5,549 bases of DNA, from assembly GCA_005792225.1 (NCBI GenBank), contig SXSP01000455.1:1-5549 (forward strand), given 5' to 3'. The position numbers were made by a program, and so were the translations under genes. The notes under the pieces are model-generated. The model was not told where the DNA came from. It did not search any database and saw only the letters and a list, made by a program, of their open reading frames with translations. Of this stretch, positions 1-5,549 are shown piece after piece. The DNA comes from Bdellovibrionales bacterium (GTDB lineage: Bacteria; Bdellovibrionota; Bdellovibrionia; Bdellovibrionales; JAMPXM01). Every line of letters begins with the position of its first letter. Position 1 is the stretch's first letter.

Positions 1-113
1 CTCGTAATCGGCGGGATGAGATGCCGCGAAAACTCCCATGAATGGGTCGATGATTTTCCGTGGATCATGCGGGTGCGGGTCGAAGCTGGAGGCGACGATT
101 TCTTGCGAGACAT
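1..113 (-). CDS. Partial N-terminus, probable Cys/Met-metabolism PLP-dependent enzyme
   Basis: Reading the minus strand from the ATG at 113-111 gives 37 codons without a stop, and the frame leaves the window at base 1, so only the N-terminus is present. A clear Shine-Dalgarno (GAGGA, 124-120) lies 6 nt before the ATG, which is the main reason to call this gene. The peptide begins MSRKKSSPPAS and continues with residues 16-37 containing MIHGK, HSWEF and HLIPPIT. An I/V-H-G segment followed by a PPI(T/S) segment is how cystathionine gamma-synthase / methionine gamma-lyase / O-acetylhomoserine sulfhydrylase family proteins often begin, just before the substrate-binding strand. The PLP lysine and other diagnostic residues lie outside the window, so the family call is recognition of the N-terminus only. 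The gene is divergent from the exported-hydrolase unit. The plus-strand reading frame overlapping it (38-274) has no family features and is treated as a shadow. Confidence 0.6.
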   Translation of the reverse strand, partial: MSRKKSSPPASTRTRMIHGKSSTHSWEFSRHLIPPIT

Positions 114-119
114 TTGGAA

Positions 120-124
120 TCCTC
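120..124 (-). promoter_or_regulatory. Ribosome binding site of the left-edge minus-strand gene
   Basis: On the minus strand the sequence reads GAGGA, followed by a 6-nt spacer (TTCCAA) and then ATG at 113. This is near-ideal Shine-Dalgarno spacing. It decides both the start codon and the reality of the partial gene. Confidence 0.65.
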
Positions 125-216
125 GTTCTATGGAGATGGTGCAAATGTACTAACACGGTGCCGCGTCGGAAAACGAAAAAATTACACGGATGGGGCAGTT
201 TGGTGTTGCTGTTCGC

Positions 217-240
217 GTCAAGAGTCGCTGGCGGCTTGAC
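217..240. repeat. Short inverted repeat in the divergent intergenic region
   Basis: The arms GTCAAG (217-222) and CTTGAC (235-240) are perfect inverted copies separated by 12 nt. They lie in the 174-bp region between the two divergent genes, about 50 nt upstream of the ceramidase-like start. Each arm carries TTGAC, a -35-like pentamer, pointing outward on opposite strands. No acceptable -10 hexamer lies 16-18 nt downstream on either strand, so a pair of divergent promoters is not supported. It could be an operator half-site pair or chance. The rest of 114-287 shows nothing I can assign. Confidence 0.3.
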
Positions 241-272
241 CCCCTTTGGCATCCGACGGAGCCTCTTCGCCT

Positions 273-282
273 GAGGGGGAAG
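273..282 (+). promoter_or_regulatory. Ribosome binding site selecting the ATG at 288
   Basis: GAGGGGGAAG precedes the ATG at 288 by about 5-8 nt, depending on which purines pair. The frame is open further upstream to a TTG at 246, but that start has no purine-rich site at proper distance. It would also add 14 polar residues in front of an otherwise well-formed signal peptide. Confidence 0.6.
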
Positions 283-287
283 TAGGG

Positions 288-1616
288 ATGGGTCAAAGCC
301 GCATGGTGCAACTTGTATTGGCAATCTGCTTACTTATCTCATTTGTCATCATCCCGCCGGCGCGTGCCGAATCTTCCTTTGAAGCCGGCGCTGGTGCAGA
401 AGCCCTAGTCATCCCCCAAGGCATCTCGCTAGCAGGCTATTTCCAAAGACGCATTTGGCTGACGCAAAACCCTCCCTCCAATCCTAACGCGACTTATTTT
501 CAAGCTTCGACGGGCCAGCACGATGTGATCCGCGCGAAAGCGACCGCGCTTAAGATAAACAACAAAAAATTAGCCGTCGTATCGCTTGATCTCGTGGCTA
601 TTTTTCCCGGGGTGCGGGAGATTCTGGCGCAACGTCTGACCGACCTCGGGTATCAGCCGGAAAATATCATTGTTGTTGCGACCCATACGCACTCGGGTCC
701 CGGCGGATTTGCGAATTTCCGCTTCTGGGAACTCCTCGCCGCTGACAAGTTTCTCCCCCATTTCTTCTCGGAGATCATTCGTGCGGCGGAGAAGGCAATT
801 CGAATTGCCGATAGCCAGCTGACTCCCGCAGTGGCGAACACCGGCGGAGTTGGTCTCGATGGACTCGCCGTGAGCCGTCGCTCCAATCAACCCATTCAGA
901 CATCACTCACTTGGTTTCGCCTTGTTTCTCGGGCGGGCCAACCGATTGCGACCTGGGTCAACCTTCCGGTTCATAGCGATCTGCTCACTCCCGCGAACCT
1001 CGAGATTTCGGGTGATATCGCGGGTGAAGTCGAACGTAAGTGGGAACAAAGATTCGGCGGCGTCGCGATGTTCTTCTCTGGAGCTTCGGGCGACATTGAT
1101 CCGCATGGATTTACGCGCGACTTCGATGGACTTACGAGGTTGGGAGCGAACTTCGACAACATGATTTCGTCTGTCGTTCCGTTTCAGAACGCGGCCTTCG
1201 TTCCGAAAGAGATCGAGACGTTCACCTATTCGCAGGAACTTGCGAAACCTTACCTGAACCTCGGGGCATGCGTGAGCTTCCTCGGTCCCTTCGCAAACAT
1301 CCTGCCGTACATTCCTCTTCCGGCGGTCTTTGCTCAGCCCGCGCAACTCGTTGGAATGAAGATCGACAAGCATGCATACGTCTTCATTCCTGGCGAACCT
1401 TTCCAGAATATTGGTGAAGGCATTCGCCAAGCCGGCATGAAGGCCGGATTCGAAACGGTAACAACGGTTGGACTCTCGAACAGTTACCTCGGCTACATCA
1501 TGGACGCCGATGAATTCAATCGCGGCGGCTATGAAGCGTGCAACTCGTTCTATGGGCCCACATACGGTGCCAAGATCTTGGAAGGATCTGAGAAACTACT
1601 TGGCATCATGAAGTAG
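288..1616 (+). CDS. Exported neutral/alkaline ceramidase-like metallohydrolase
   Basis: The protein is 442 aa from the ATG at 288, chosen for its Shine-Dalgarno and the signal peptide that follows (residues 1-27, hydrophobic core LVLAICLLISFVII, cleavage after ARA). It is therefore predicted periplasmic or secreted. Several neutral ceramidase N-terminal domain motifs are visible in order. They are THTHSGPGG at 132-140, a second His in the LPVHSD segment (H229), the SGASGDIDPH segment at 264-273, PGE at 368-370, and SNSYLGYI at 397-404 followed by GGYEA and FYGP. In Pseudomonas neutral ceramidase the zinc ligands are two His, a Glu and a Tyr, and all four have plausible equivalents here. The family's GD-V-S-P-N nucleophile motif is GDIDPH, so the catalytic Ser is Asp (D271). 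Many bacterial ceramidase-like proteins also lack the Ser, and their substrates are unclear. The protein is shorter than classical ceramidases (about 650-780 aa), which fits loss of the C-terminal Ig-like domain. It is the first gene of a unit with two more exported proteins. Family membership is fairly sure; ceramide as substrate is not. Confidence 0.85.
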   Translation: MGQSRMVQLVLAICLLISFVIIPPARAESSFEAGAGAEALVIPQGISLAGYFQRRIWLTQNPPSNPNATYFQASTGQHDVIRAKATALKINNKKLAVVSLDLVAIFPGVREILAQRLTDLGYQPENIIVVATHTHSGPGGFANFRFWELLAADKFLPHFFSEIIRAAEKAIRIADSQLTPAVANTGGVGLDGLAVSRRSNQPIQTSLTWFRLVSRAGQPIATWVNLPVHSDLLTPANLEISGDIAGEVERKWEQRFGGVAMFFSGASGDIDPHGFTRDFDGLTRLGANFDNMISSVVPFQNAAFVPKEIETFTYSQELAKPYLNLGACVSFLGPFANILPYIPLPAVFAQPAQLVGMKIDKHAYVFIPGEPFQNIGEGIRQAGMKAGFETVTTVGLSNSYLGYIMDADEFNRGGYEACNSFYGPTYGAKILEGSEKLLGIMK

Positions 1617-1631
1617 GGAAGCATCATGAAG
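1603..1631 (+). repeat. 11-bp direct repeat across a gene junction
   Basis: GCATCATGAAG occurs at 1603-1613 (the last codons of the ceramidase-like gene) and again at 1621-1631 (including the start codon of the next gene). The copies are 18 bp apart, exactly six codons, and both genes use the same frame. The first copy is followed directly by the stop codon TAG. Confidence 0.85.
1615..1619 (+). promoter_or_regulatory. Ribosome binding site overlapping the upstream stop codon
   Basis: AGGGA begins inside the TAG stop of the ceramidase-like gene (1614-1616) and sits 6 nt before the ATG at 1626. This arrangement is typical of translationally coupled genes. Confidence 0.6.
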
Positions 1632-2882
1632 AGAAATGGATTTTTCTCCGCGCTCATCGGAGTTTGCAGTTCACTGACATTCACGACTGCGGCGCTTGCA
1701 AGCGACTACCAGACTCTTTTTCCGAAATACGCGGAAGTCTGTGCTCTCAGCCAAAAAGCGAAAATCGGAGAAGAAGCCGAGAGACCATGGGGACACTCCC
1801 TCGTGTTCTTACGTGGTGTCTGCCGCGATCTCATGTCACCGATTCCTCAGCTCGTTCTGTGCGAGCCGACGGCCGGCAGCGGAGTGATGGTTAGCGTGAA
1901 TTCGCTGACCAAGAATGTAAATTGGATCGCAAGCGAAGGTGAAGCGTACGCGTTCTACGGAAATGTTTTTCCCGGAACGAAGTTGACCACCGTCGAATAT
2001 GACCAGGCCGTGCAGTACGGACTGATGACCGACATCTTCAAGGGCGTGAAGCCCCATTTCGATCAATTCAAACCAGGCCAGCTCGAGAAGTACCAGGTGA
2101 ACGAGGCGCTCGTGCGATCGGCGGTCGATATCGACACGGCCGTCACATTCGGTCGAGATGCTTACTGCGCTCGCGTTCCGATGAACGAGCAAGTTCTCGG
2201 CGATCTCATTCACTGGTTAAACGAGAAGAATCAAGCCTTCGCGCGCACGGAAGATTACCAATGGGATGCCTTTAAAAATAATTGCGCGCACCTCGTGCAC
2301 AATGCATTCGCGTCCTTGGGTGTTTGGCCCGCAAAACAAACGGGCACACCCCCATGGCAAGTTTCTAATCTCGCGGTTCCCGCTAATGAGTTCATCGATA
2401 CCATGGCCGTCGCAAACTTGACCGATATCAGTGATCCAACGGGCATCTTCCGCAATCCGGGTTGGCGTCGACTTTTGGTCGAGAAGAACTGGCTGCCGGC
2501 GCGCCATGGGGTTGTGTCGAGAAATTTGCCGATTCAAACTCCCAATGAGCTTTACTACGGCAATCTGCAAATTTTCGTCTTCGATTATCCGTTCTCAAAT
2601 AAAAACGAGGCTCTGTTCCACGCGTTTACTCAGAGCTCAACTTACCAGGATTTGGCGGCAAACCTTTTGCGCTTTCACGAAATCTATTCTAAGTCGTTGC
2701 AGAACCTTCAGGACGTCAGCGCCTACCAGGCGACGTTGAAGGATTTGCCAATGAGCGAGCAGGCGCAGTTTCCCGCCTTCTTCGTTCGCTACAAAGATTA
2801 TCTGAAAGAGCAACTCGATGATGTCACGTTCAAGCTTTCTAGCTTCCAACTGGTCTCGCCGCTTTCTCAACCGACTCGCTAG
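1626..2882 (+). CDS. Exported hypothetical protein, putative permuted papain-fold (LRAT/NlpC/DUF4105-like) thiol enzyme
   Basis: The protein is 418 aa with a Sec signal peptide (residues 1-25, MKRNGFFSALIG start, cleavage after ALA). I do not recognise a named family with confidence. Two segments stand out: PWGHSLVFLRG with H57, and YQWDAFKNNCAHLVHNAF with C220. A GH-(S/T/A)-hydrophobic strand placed well before an N-N-C helix start is the order seen in circularly permuted papain-like enzymes. These include LRAT-type acyltransferases, permuted NlpC/P60 proteins, and the DUF4105/Lnb N-terminal domain, where a thiol nucleophile acts on acyl or amide bonds. The stretch around residues 86-118 (GVMVSVN, then NWIASEGEAYAFYG) looks like the beta-sheet strands between them. 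Residues 300-418 form a separate, mostly helical C-terminal part rich in Q, L and Y, without a motif I know. The gene begins 9 bp after the ceramidase-like stop and overlaps the GH1 gene by 65 bp, so all three probably share a transcript. The fold assignment is an inference from motif order. Confidence 0.75.
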   Translation: MKRNGFFSALIGVCSSLTFTTAALASDYQTLFPKYAEVCALSQKAKIGEEAERPWGHSLVFLRGVCRDLMSPIPQLVLCEPTAGSGVMVSVNSLTKNVNWIASEGEAYAFYGNVFPGTKLTTVEYDQAVQYGLMTDIFKGVKPHFDQFKPGQLEKYQVNEALVRSAVDIDTAVTFGRDAYCARVPMNEQVLGDLIHWLNEKNQAFARTEDYQWDAFKNNCAHLVHNAFASLGVWPAKQTGTPPWQVSNLAVPANEFIDTMAVANLTDISDPTGIFRNPGWRRLLVEKNWLPARHGVVSRNLPIQTPNELYYGNLQIFVFDYPFSNKNEALFHAFTQSSTYQDLAANLLRFHEIYSKSLQNLQDVSAYQATLKDLPMSEQAQFPAFFVRYKDYLKEQLDDVTFKLSSFQLVSPLSQPTR

Positions 2883-4107
2883 TGCCGTCTTCCTGGCGGT
2901 CTTCGCCCTCATCGGCGAGGCCGCGGTTGCCTCTGAACAACCGTTCTGGTGGGGCATCTCAACGTCTTCATACCAGACCGAAGATCCCGGCCCGAATGCG
3001 GCCTTCAAAACTGATTGGGATCAATTCTTTGAACTCGGTAAAATTAAAGAGCCGCGCGGAAACGGAACACTGAGTTTTTCGAAAGTCGATCGAGACCTTG
3101 AAACACTTAAAGGTCTCGGCGTGACTCACTACCGTTTCGGATTGGAGTGGGCGCGCATCGAACCTAAACCTGGCCAGTATGACGAAGCGGCTCTCGAGCA
3201 CTACCTGAGAGTCGTCAAAAAGCTCAAGGCCATGGGCATCGTACCGATCGTCTGTCTGTGGCACTTCACTTTTCCGGATTGGTTGGCAAACCCTTCAGCG
3301 CCGGAGCAAAGTGGTTGGTTACATCCTCTCGCCCCCGCGAGATGGGATGCGTACGCGAAAAAAGTCGTTGAGAAATTCGGAAAAGACGTAGAGATCTACA
3401 CTCCCCAAAACGAACCGAACGGACAATCGCTCGCTGCCTATTTCTTGGGTTCTTTTCCTCCCGGCGAGAAATACAGCCTCAAGCTTTTCCGCGAAAGCGT
3501 TCGTGCATCCGCCGATGCCTACAATCGTGCGGCCAGAATTATTCGCGCCCAAGTACCTGCGGCGAAAATCATCACGATCCAGAACATGATTCATTGGGAG
3601 CGCGCGTGGTGGGATGTTTTCGGCTACTTCATGAAATTGGGTGAAGAGTATAACTACGGTCACTTAGACATGGTCGCTGCTGAAACCGACTGGATCGGCT
3701 TTAACTATTATTACAAGCTCAAGGCCTCACCCTTCAATAACCCCCGGATAGATTATCCAGAGGGACTTGAACTCCTCATCGAGCGGCTGACGAAGCGTTA
3801 TAAGAAGCCCGTCATCGTCACGGAAAACGGCGTTGCTGATGAGGGCGATACCCGTCGGCAGGAGTACTTGACGACCCACTTGCGAGCTCTCGAGCGCTCA
3901 CGGGCGGCCGGTCATGATGTTCGTGGGTATTTCTACTGGAGCCTGATAGACAACTTCGAGTGGGCTTACGGATATAAAGAAAAGTTTGGGCTCTACACGA
4001 TGTCGGAAGACGGAACAAAGCTTCTCCCCAAAAAGAGCGCGGTCCTCTACAAGGAAGCTATCGCCGAGGCCAAAAAAAGAGAGGCGACCAAGGCCGCCTC
4101 TCTCTGA
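2818..4107 (+). CDS. Exported compact family 1 glycoside hydrolase (beta-glycosidase)
   Basis: The protein is 429 aa and should be a retaining beta-glycosidase. The GH1 order is complete. FWWGISTSSYQTED at 43-56 is the sugar-binding Gln region. HYRFGLEWARIEP follows at 104-116. LWHFTFPDWL at 147-156 contains the conserved His. QNEP at 197-200 has acid/base E199, IGFNYYY lies at 293-299, and VTENG at 334-338 has nucleophile E336. WSLIDNFEWAYGY at 374-386 leads into FGLY. The start is ATG 2818 (or ATG 2821), because no other ATG, GTG or TTG occurs before the hydrophobic segment. GAAAGAG at 2804-2810 can serve as the ribosome binding site. Residues 1-38 form a long signal peptide with cleavage after AVA. 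Its n-region contains SRRFLN, which only partly matches the Tat motif. Most GH1 enzymes are cytoplasmic, so export is notable. The span between the two catalytic Glu residues (137) is shorter than the roughly 185 usual in GH1, so loops around the aglycone site are trimmed. Specificity cannot be read from sequence; a glycolipid is inferred from the neighbours. Confidence 0.92.
   Translation: MMSRSSFLASNWSRRFLNRLASAVFLAVFALIGEAAVASEQPFWWGISTSSYQTEDPGPNAAFKTDWDQFFELGKIKEPRGNGTLSFSKVDRDLETLKGLGVTHYRFGLEWARIEPKPGQYDEAALEHYLRVVKKLKAMGIVPIVCLWHFTFPDWLANPSAPEQSGWLHPLAPARWDAYAKKVVEKFGKDVEIYTPQNEPNGQSLAAYFLGSFPPGEKYSLKLFRESVRASADAYNRAARIIRAQVPAAKIITIQNMIHWERAWWDVFGYFMKLGEEYNYGHLDMVAAETDWIGFNYYYKLKASPFNNPRIDYPEGLELLIERLTKRYKKPVIVTENGVADEGDTRRQEYLTTHLRALERSRAAGHDVRGYFYWSLIDNFEWAYGYKEKFGLYTMSEDGTKLLPKKSAVLYKEAIAEAKKREATKAASL
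4072..4103 (-). terminator. Intrinsic terminator of the acyltransferase gene, inside the GH1 coding end
   Basis: A perfect 9-bp stem (AGAGAGGCG at 4078-4086 with CGCCTCTCT at 4095-4103) encloses an 8-nt loop. Read on the minus strand, the stem is followed at once by a run of seven T (4078-4072), the last stem pair sharing one of them. This is the classic Rho-independent layout, and it begins about 20 nt past the acyltransferase stop codon. On the plus strand the hairpin lacks a following T-run, so it should not terminate the GH1 unit efficiently. The element encodes the last codons of GH1. Confidence 0.82.
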
Positions 4108-4123
4108 GCATTTGAAATCTTGA

Positions 4124-5549
4124 TCAGAACGCAGCTTTACATGCGTTCGGTGCGAGGTCGAGATCTACGGCGTCTTTGAAGCTCTCGATCGCTTTGTTCG
4201 TGCGGAGCTTGCCCTGAAGGCGTTGAGCATCCGTGGGCAAGCGCTCAAGCCATGTCGCGCGCAAGAAGCGATTGACTGCCGTGTCGGATCCCGCGCCAGC
4301 GGCGAGAACCTTGATGATACGGCTATCGAGCGGATCGTGAACTTGGGCTTCGAGTTTCATCGCGTCCGTCGCACCGAGATTCGAGAACAATGATGAGATC
4401 GATGCACCGAAGACGAACCTAGCGCTATTCTCGTAAGTCACCGGCGTGAGCTTTACCTCGAGTCCCGCATCATGGAGGCCCTTGATCAAGCCGGTCGCGA
4501 ATTTCTCGCGCACAGGGCGAGTCTCGTGGAAGCCCGTCGATACTGACCCTTCTGGATAAATGAGGATCGTGTTCGACTTCTTCCGAGCGAGCTGCTCCTT
4601 GATTTTAGCGATCGGCACATCTGATCCACGGCCGACGGTGATGACCGAGTCCACTTTGTCGAGCTTGTCGGCCAGCTTTTTATTTTCGACGATCTGATCG
4701 GTCGCCATCACGAGAAGGACGTTGTCGGCTTTCAGGTGGGACATCACGATCGTATCGAGCAGCGGATCCCGATGCGTGGGCGCAATGATGTTCACGGTTT
4801 TACCGTCGAACTCAGCGGTCTGCGGAAGCTTTGCCTGATCCTTGATCTCCACGTTGATTTTCAAGTTCGCCGCGAGCTTTTTGAACAAGTTGTTCATGCT
4901 CTTGATCACCGGGGCTTGGCCCGGATCCGACTTGGGATGGAACCAAACATGGAGCGCAAGACCAAGTGCCTTCGGGGTCAGACTCATGACGGTACGAACG
5001 AGACCGTAAATTTTGCGGCTCTTCGTAGCGAGCTCCGACCAGAAACCTTTAACGGCTTCGCTTTGACCCTCGGGGCTCGCATTGAGTTCATCGAGGTAAG
5101 TTTTCGCTTTCATGAAGAACTCGCGGTAATTGTGCGTGCGAGTCGGACCATCCTTAGGACCGCCGTATAAACTGCGGCCTTCCGCGTACTTCTTGAAGTG
5201 AACTTCCGCTTCGTCGAGAGTCTTCTTCATCTTGGCGATGCGGGCCTTGTCGCCGCTCGCGCGAATGCGATCGAAGGTCTCGTGGAGAGTGAAGCGCGTG
5301 CCTTCGATGTAGTAGTCGAGTTCCATGCGAATCAAACGGTCCGTCTCTTGTTGCAGACGTGAATTCGCTTCATCCCAGGCCTTGATGCGGGCAAGGAGAG
5401 CTTCGGCACGAGCACGTTTCGATGAATCCGTGATCTCGGAGACGCGGCCCTTCGACATCAGATCAATTTCAGTTTCCGACATCGTGGCGAATTCGCCGTT
5501 CATCTGCTTAAGAAGGTCCGAAGACTTTAGGTTCGACGACTCGATCTCC
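4124..5549 (-). CDS. PlsB/PlsC-type glycerolipid acyltransferase-like protein, N-terminus outside window
   Basis: The product resembles acyltransferases that move an acyl chain from acyl-CoA or acyl-ACP to a (lyso)phospholipid precursor at the cytoplasmic membrane. Using the ATG at 5503 as residue 1, the protein shows THRDPLLD at 243-250 (motif I region, usually H-x4-D), VGRGSD at 290-295 (motif II region), LIYPEGS at 314-320 (motif III, FPEG-like, E318), and LTPV at 352-355 (motif IV). Residues about 25-110 are highly charged and probably helical or coiled-coil. Residues 165-189 are moderately hydrophobic and may sit at the membrane. The ATG at 5503 has no good ribosome binding site. The frame stays open for 15 more codons to base 5549 (peptide EIESSNLKSSDLLKQ), so the true start is probably beyond the edge, and any signal or anchor there is unseen. 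In motif I the Asp is at H+6 rather than H+5, so activity is uncertain. The gene converges on the GH1 gene with 16 bp between stops. A strong terminator follows it. Confidence 0.75.
   Translation of the reverse strand, partial: EIESSNLKSSDLLKQMNGEFATMSETEIDLMSKGRVSEITDSSKRARAEALLARIKAWDEANSRLQQETDRLIRMELDYYIEGTRFTLHETFDRIRASGDKARIAKMKKTLDEAEVHFKKYAEGRSLYGGPKDGPTRTHNYREFFMKAKTYLDELNASPEGQSEAVKGFWSELATKSRKIYGLVRTVMSLTPKALGLALHVWFHPKSDPGQAPVIKSMNNLFKKLAANLKINVEIKDQAKLPQTAEFDGKTVNIIAPTHRDPLLDTIVMSHLKADNVLLVMATDQIVENKKLADKLDKVDSVITVGRGSDVPIAKIKEQLARKKSNTILIYPEGSVSTGFHETRPVREKFATGLIKGLHDAGLEVKLTPVTYENSARFVFGASISSLFSNLGATDAMKLEAQVHDPLDSRIIKVLAAGAGSDTAVNRFLRATWLERLPTDAQRLQGKLRTNKAIESFKDAVDLDLAPNACKAAF

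Noticed and set aside
181..186. TGTAAT on the minus strand as a -10 box for the left-edge gene
   Set aside because: It matches five of six consensus bases, but no -35-like hexamer lies 16-18 nt upstream; the nearest TTGACG is 29 nt away.
236..264. Sigma70 promoter with -35 TTGACC
   Set aside because: The region 16-18 nt downstream (around GAGCCT) bears no resemblance to a -10 box.
38..274. 78-aa plus-strand open frame starting MNGSMIFRGS
   Set aside because: It has no ribosome binding site or family resemblance. It lies opposite the better supported minus-strand N-terminus and then runs through the intergenic region.
246..287. TTG start for the ceramidase-like gene
   Set aside because: There is no Shine-Dalgarno at proper distance, and it puts 14 polar residues before the signal peptide. 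The ATG at 288 has a purine-rich site.
903..1430. 175-aa minus-strand frame opposite the ceramidase-like gene
   Set aside because: It is an antisense shadow of a gene with multiple conserved motifs. It has no domain and an arginine-rich composition.
2814..2882. Twin-arginine signal in the GH1 precursor (SRRFLN)
   Set aside because: The residues after the arginine pair do not follow the RR-x-F-L-K pattern, so a long Sec signal peptide is equally likely. It is not claimed.
4736..5170. 144-aa plus-strand frame opposite the acyltransferase
   Set aside because: Its composition is a typical antisense shadow rich in R, H and E, with no motif, and the minus-strand gene has clear family motifs.

Overview
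The window (about 5.5 kb, moderate GC, ordinary bacterial gene density) looks like chromosomal DNA of a Gram-negative bacterium. Three consecutive genes have Sec-type signal peptides, and the protein style resembles Bdellovibrionota/Oligoflexia or other delta-proteobacteria-like lineages. That placement is an impression from protein sequences, not a proof. There is no sign of phage, IS elements, CRISPR, tRNA or rRNA.

Layout. (1) Bases 1-113, minus strand: the first 37 codons of a gene leaving the window at the left. It has a good ribosome binding site and an N-terminus that resembles Cys/Met-metabolism PLP enzymes. (2) Bases 114-287: a divergent intergenic region with one short inverted repeat and no convincing promoter. 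(3) Bases 288-4107, plus strand: a tight three-gene unit encoding exported proteins. They are a neutral-ceramidase-like metallohydrolase; a hypothetical protein with the His...Asn-Cys layout of permuted papain-fold (LRAT/NlpC/DUF4105-like) enzymes; and a compact family 1 glycoside hydrolase. The gaps are 9 bp and a 65-bp overlap, so co-transcription and translational coupling are likely. (4) Bases 4124-5549, minus strand: a convergent PlsB/PlsC-type acyltransferase-like gene whose reading frame is still open at the right edge. Its intrinsic terminator lies inside the 3' end of the glycosidase gene.

Reading of the system. The three exported proteins together suggest stepwise breakdown or remodelling of a glycosylated amide-linked lipid. 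The GH1 enzyme would remove a beta-linked sugar, the ceramidase-like enzyme would cleave the N-acyl bond, and the thiol enzyme could act on an acyl or amide bond. This is an inference from family membership and gene order. The ceramidase-like protein keeps the metal-site motifs but has Asp where true neutral ceramidases have the catalytic Ser, so its substrate may not be ceramide. The convergent acyltransferase is a lipid enzyme too, but it is transcribed separately and its link to the cluster is only positional.
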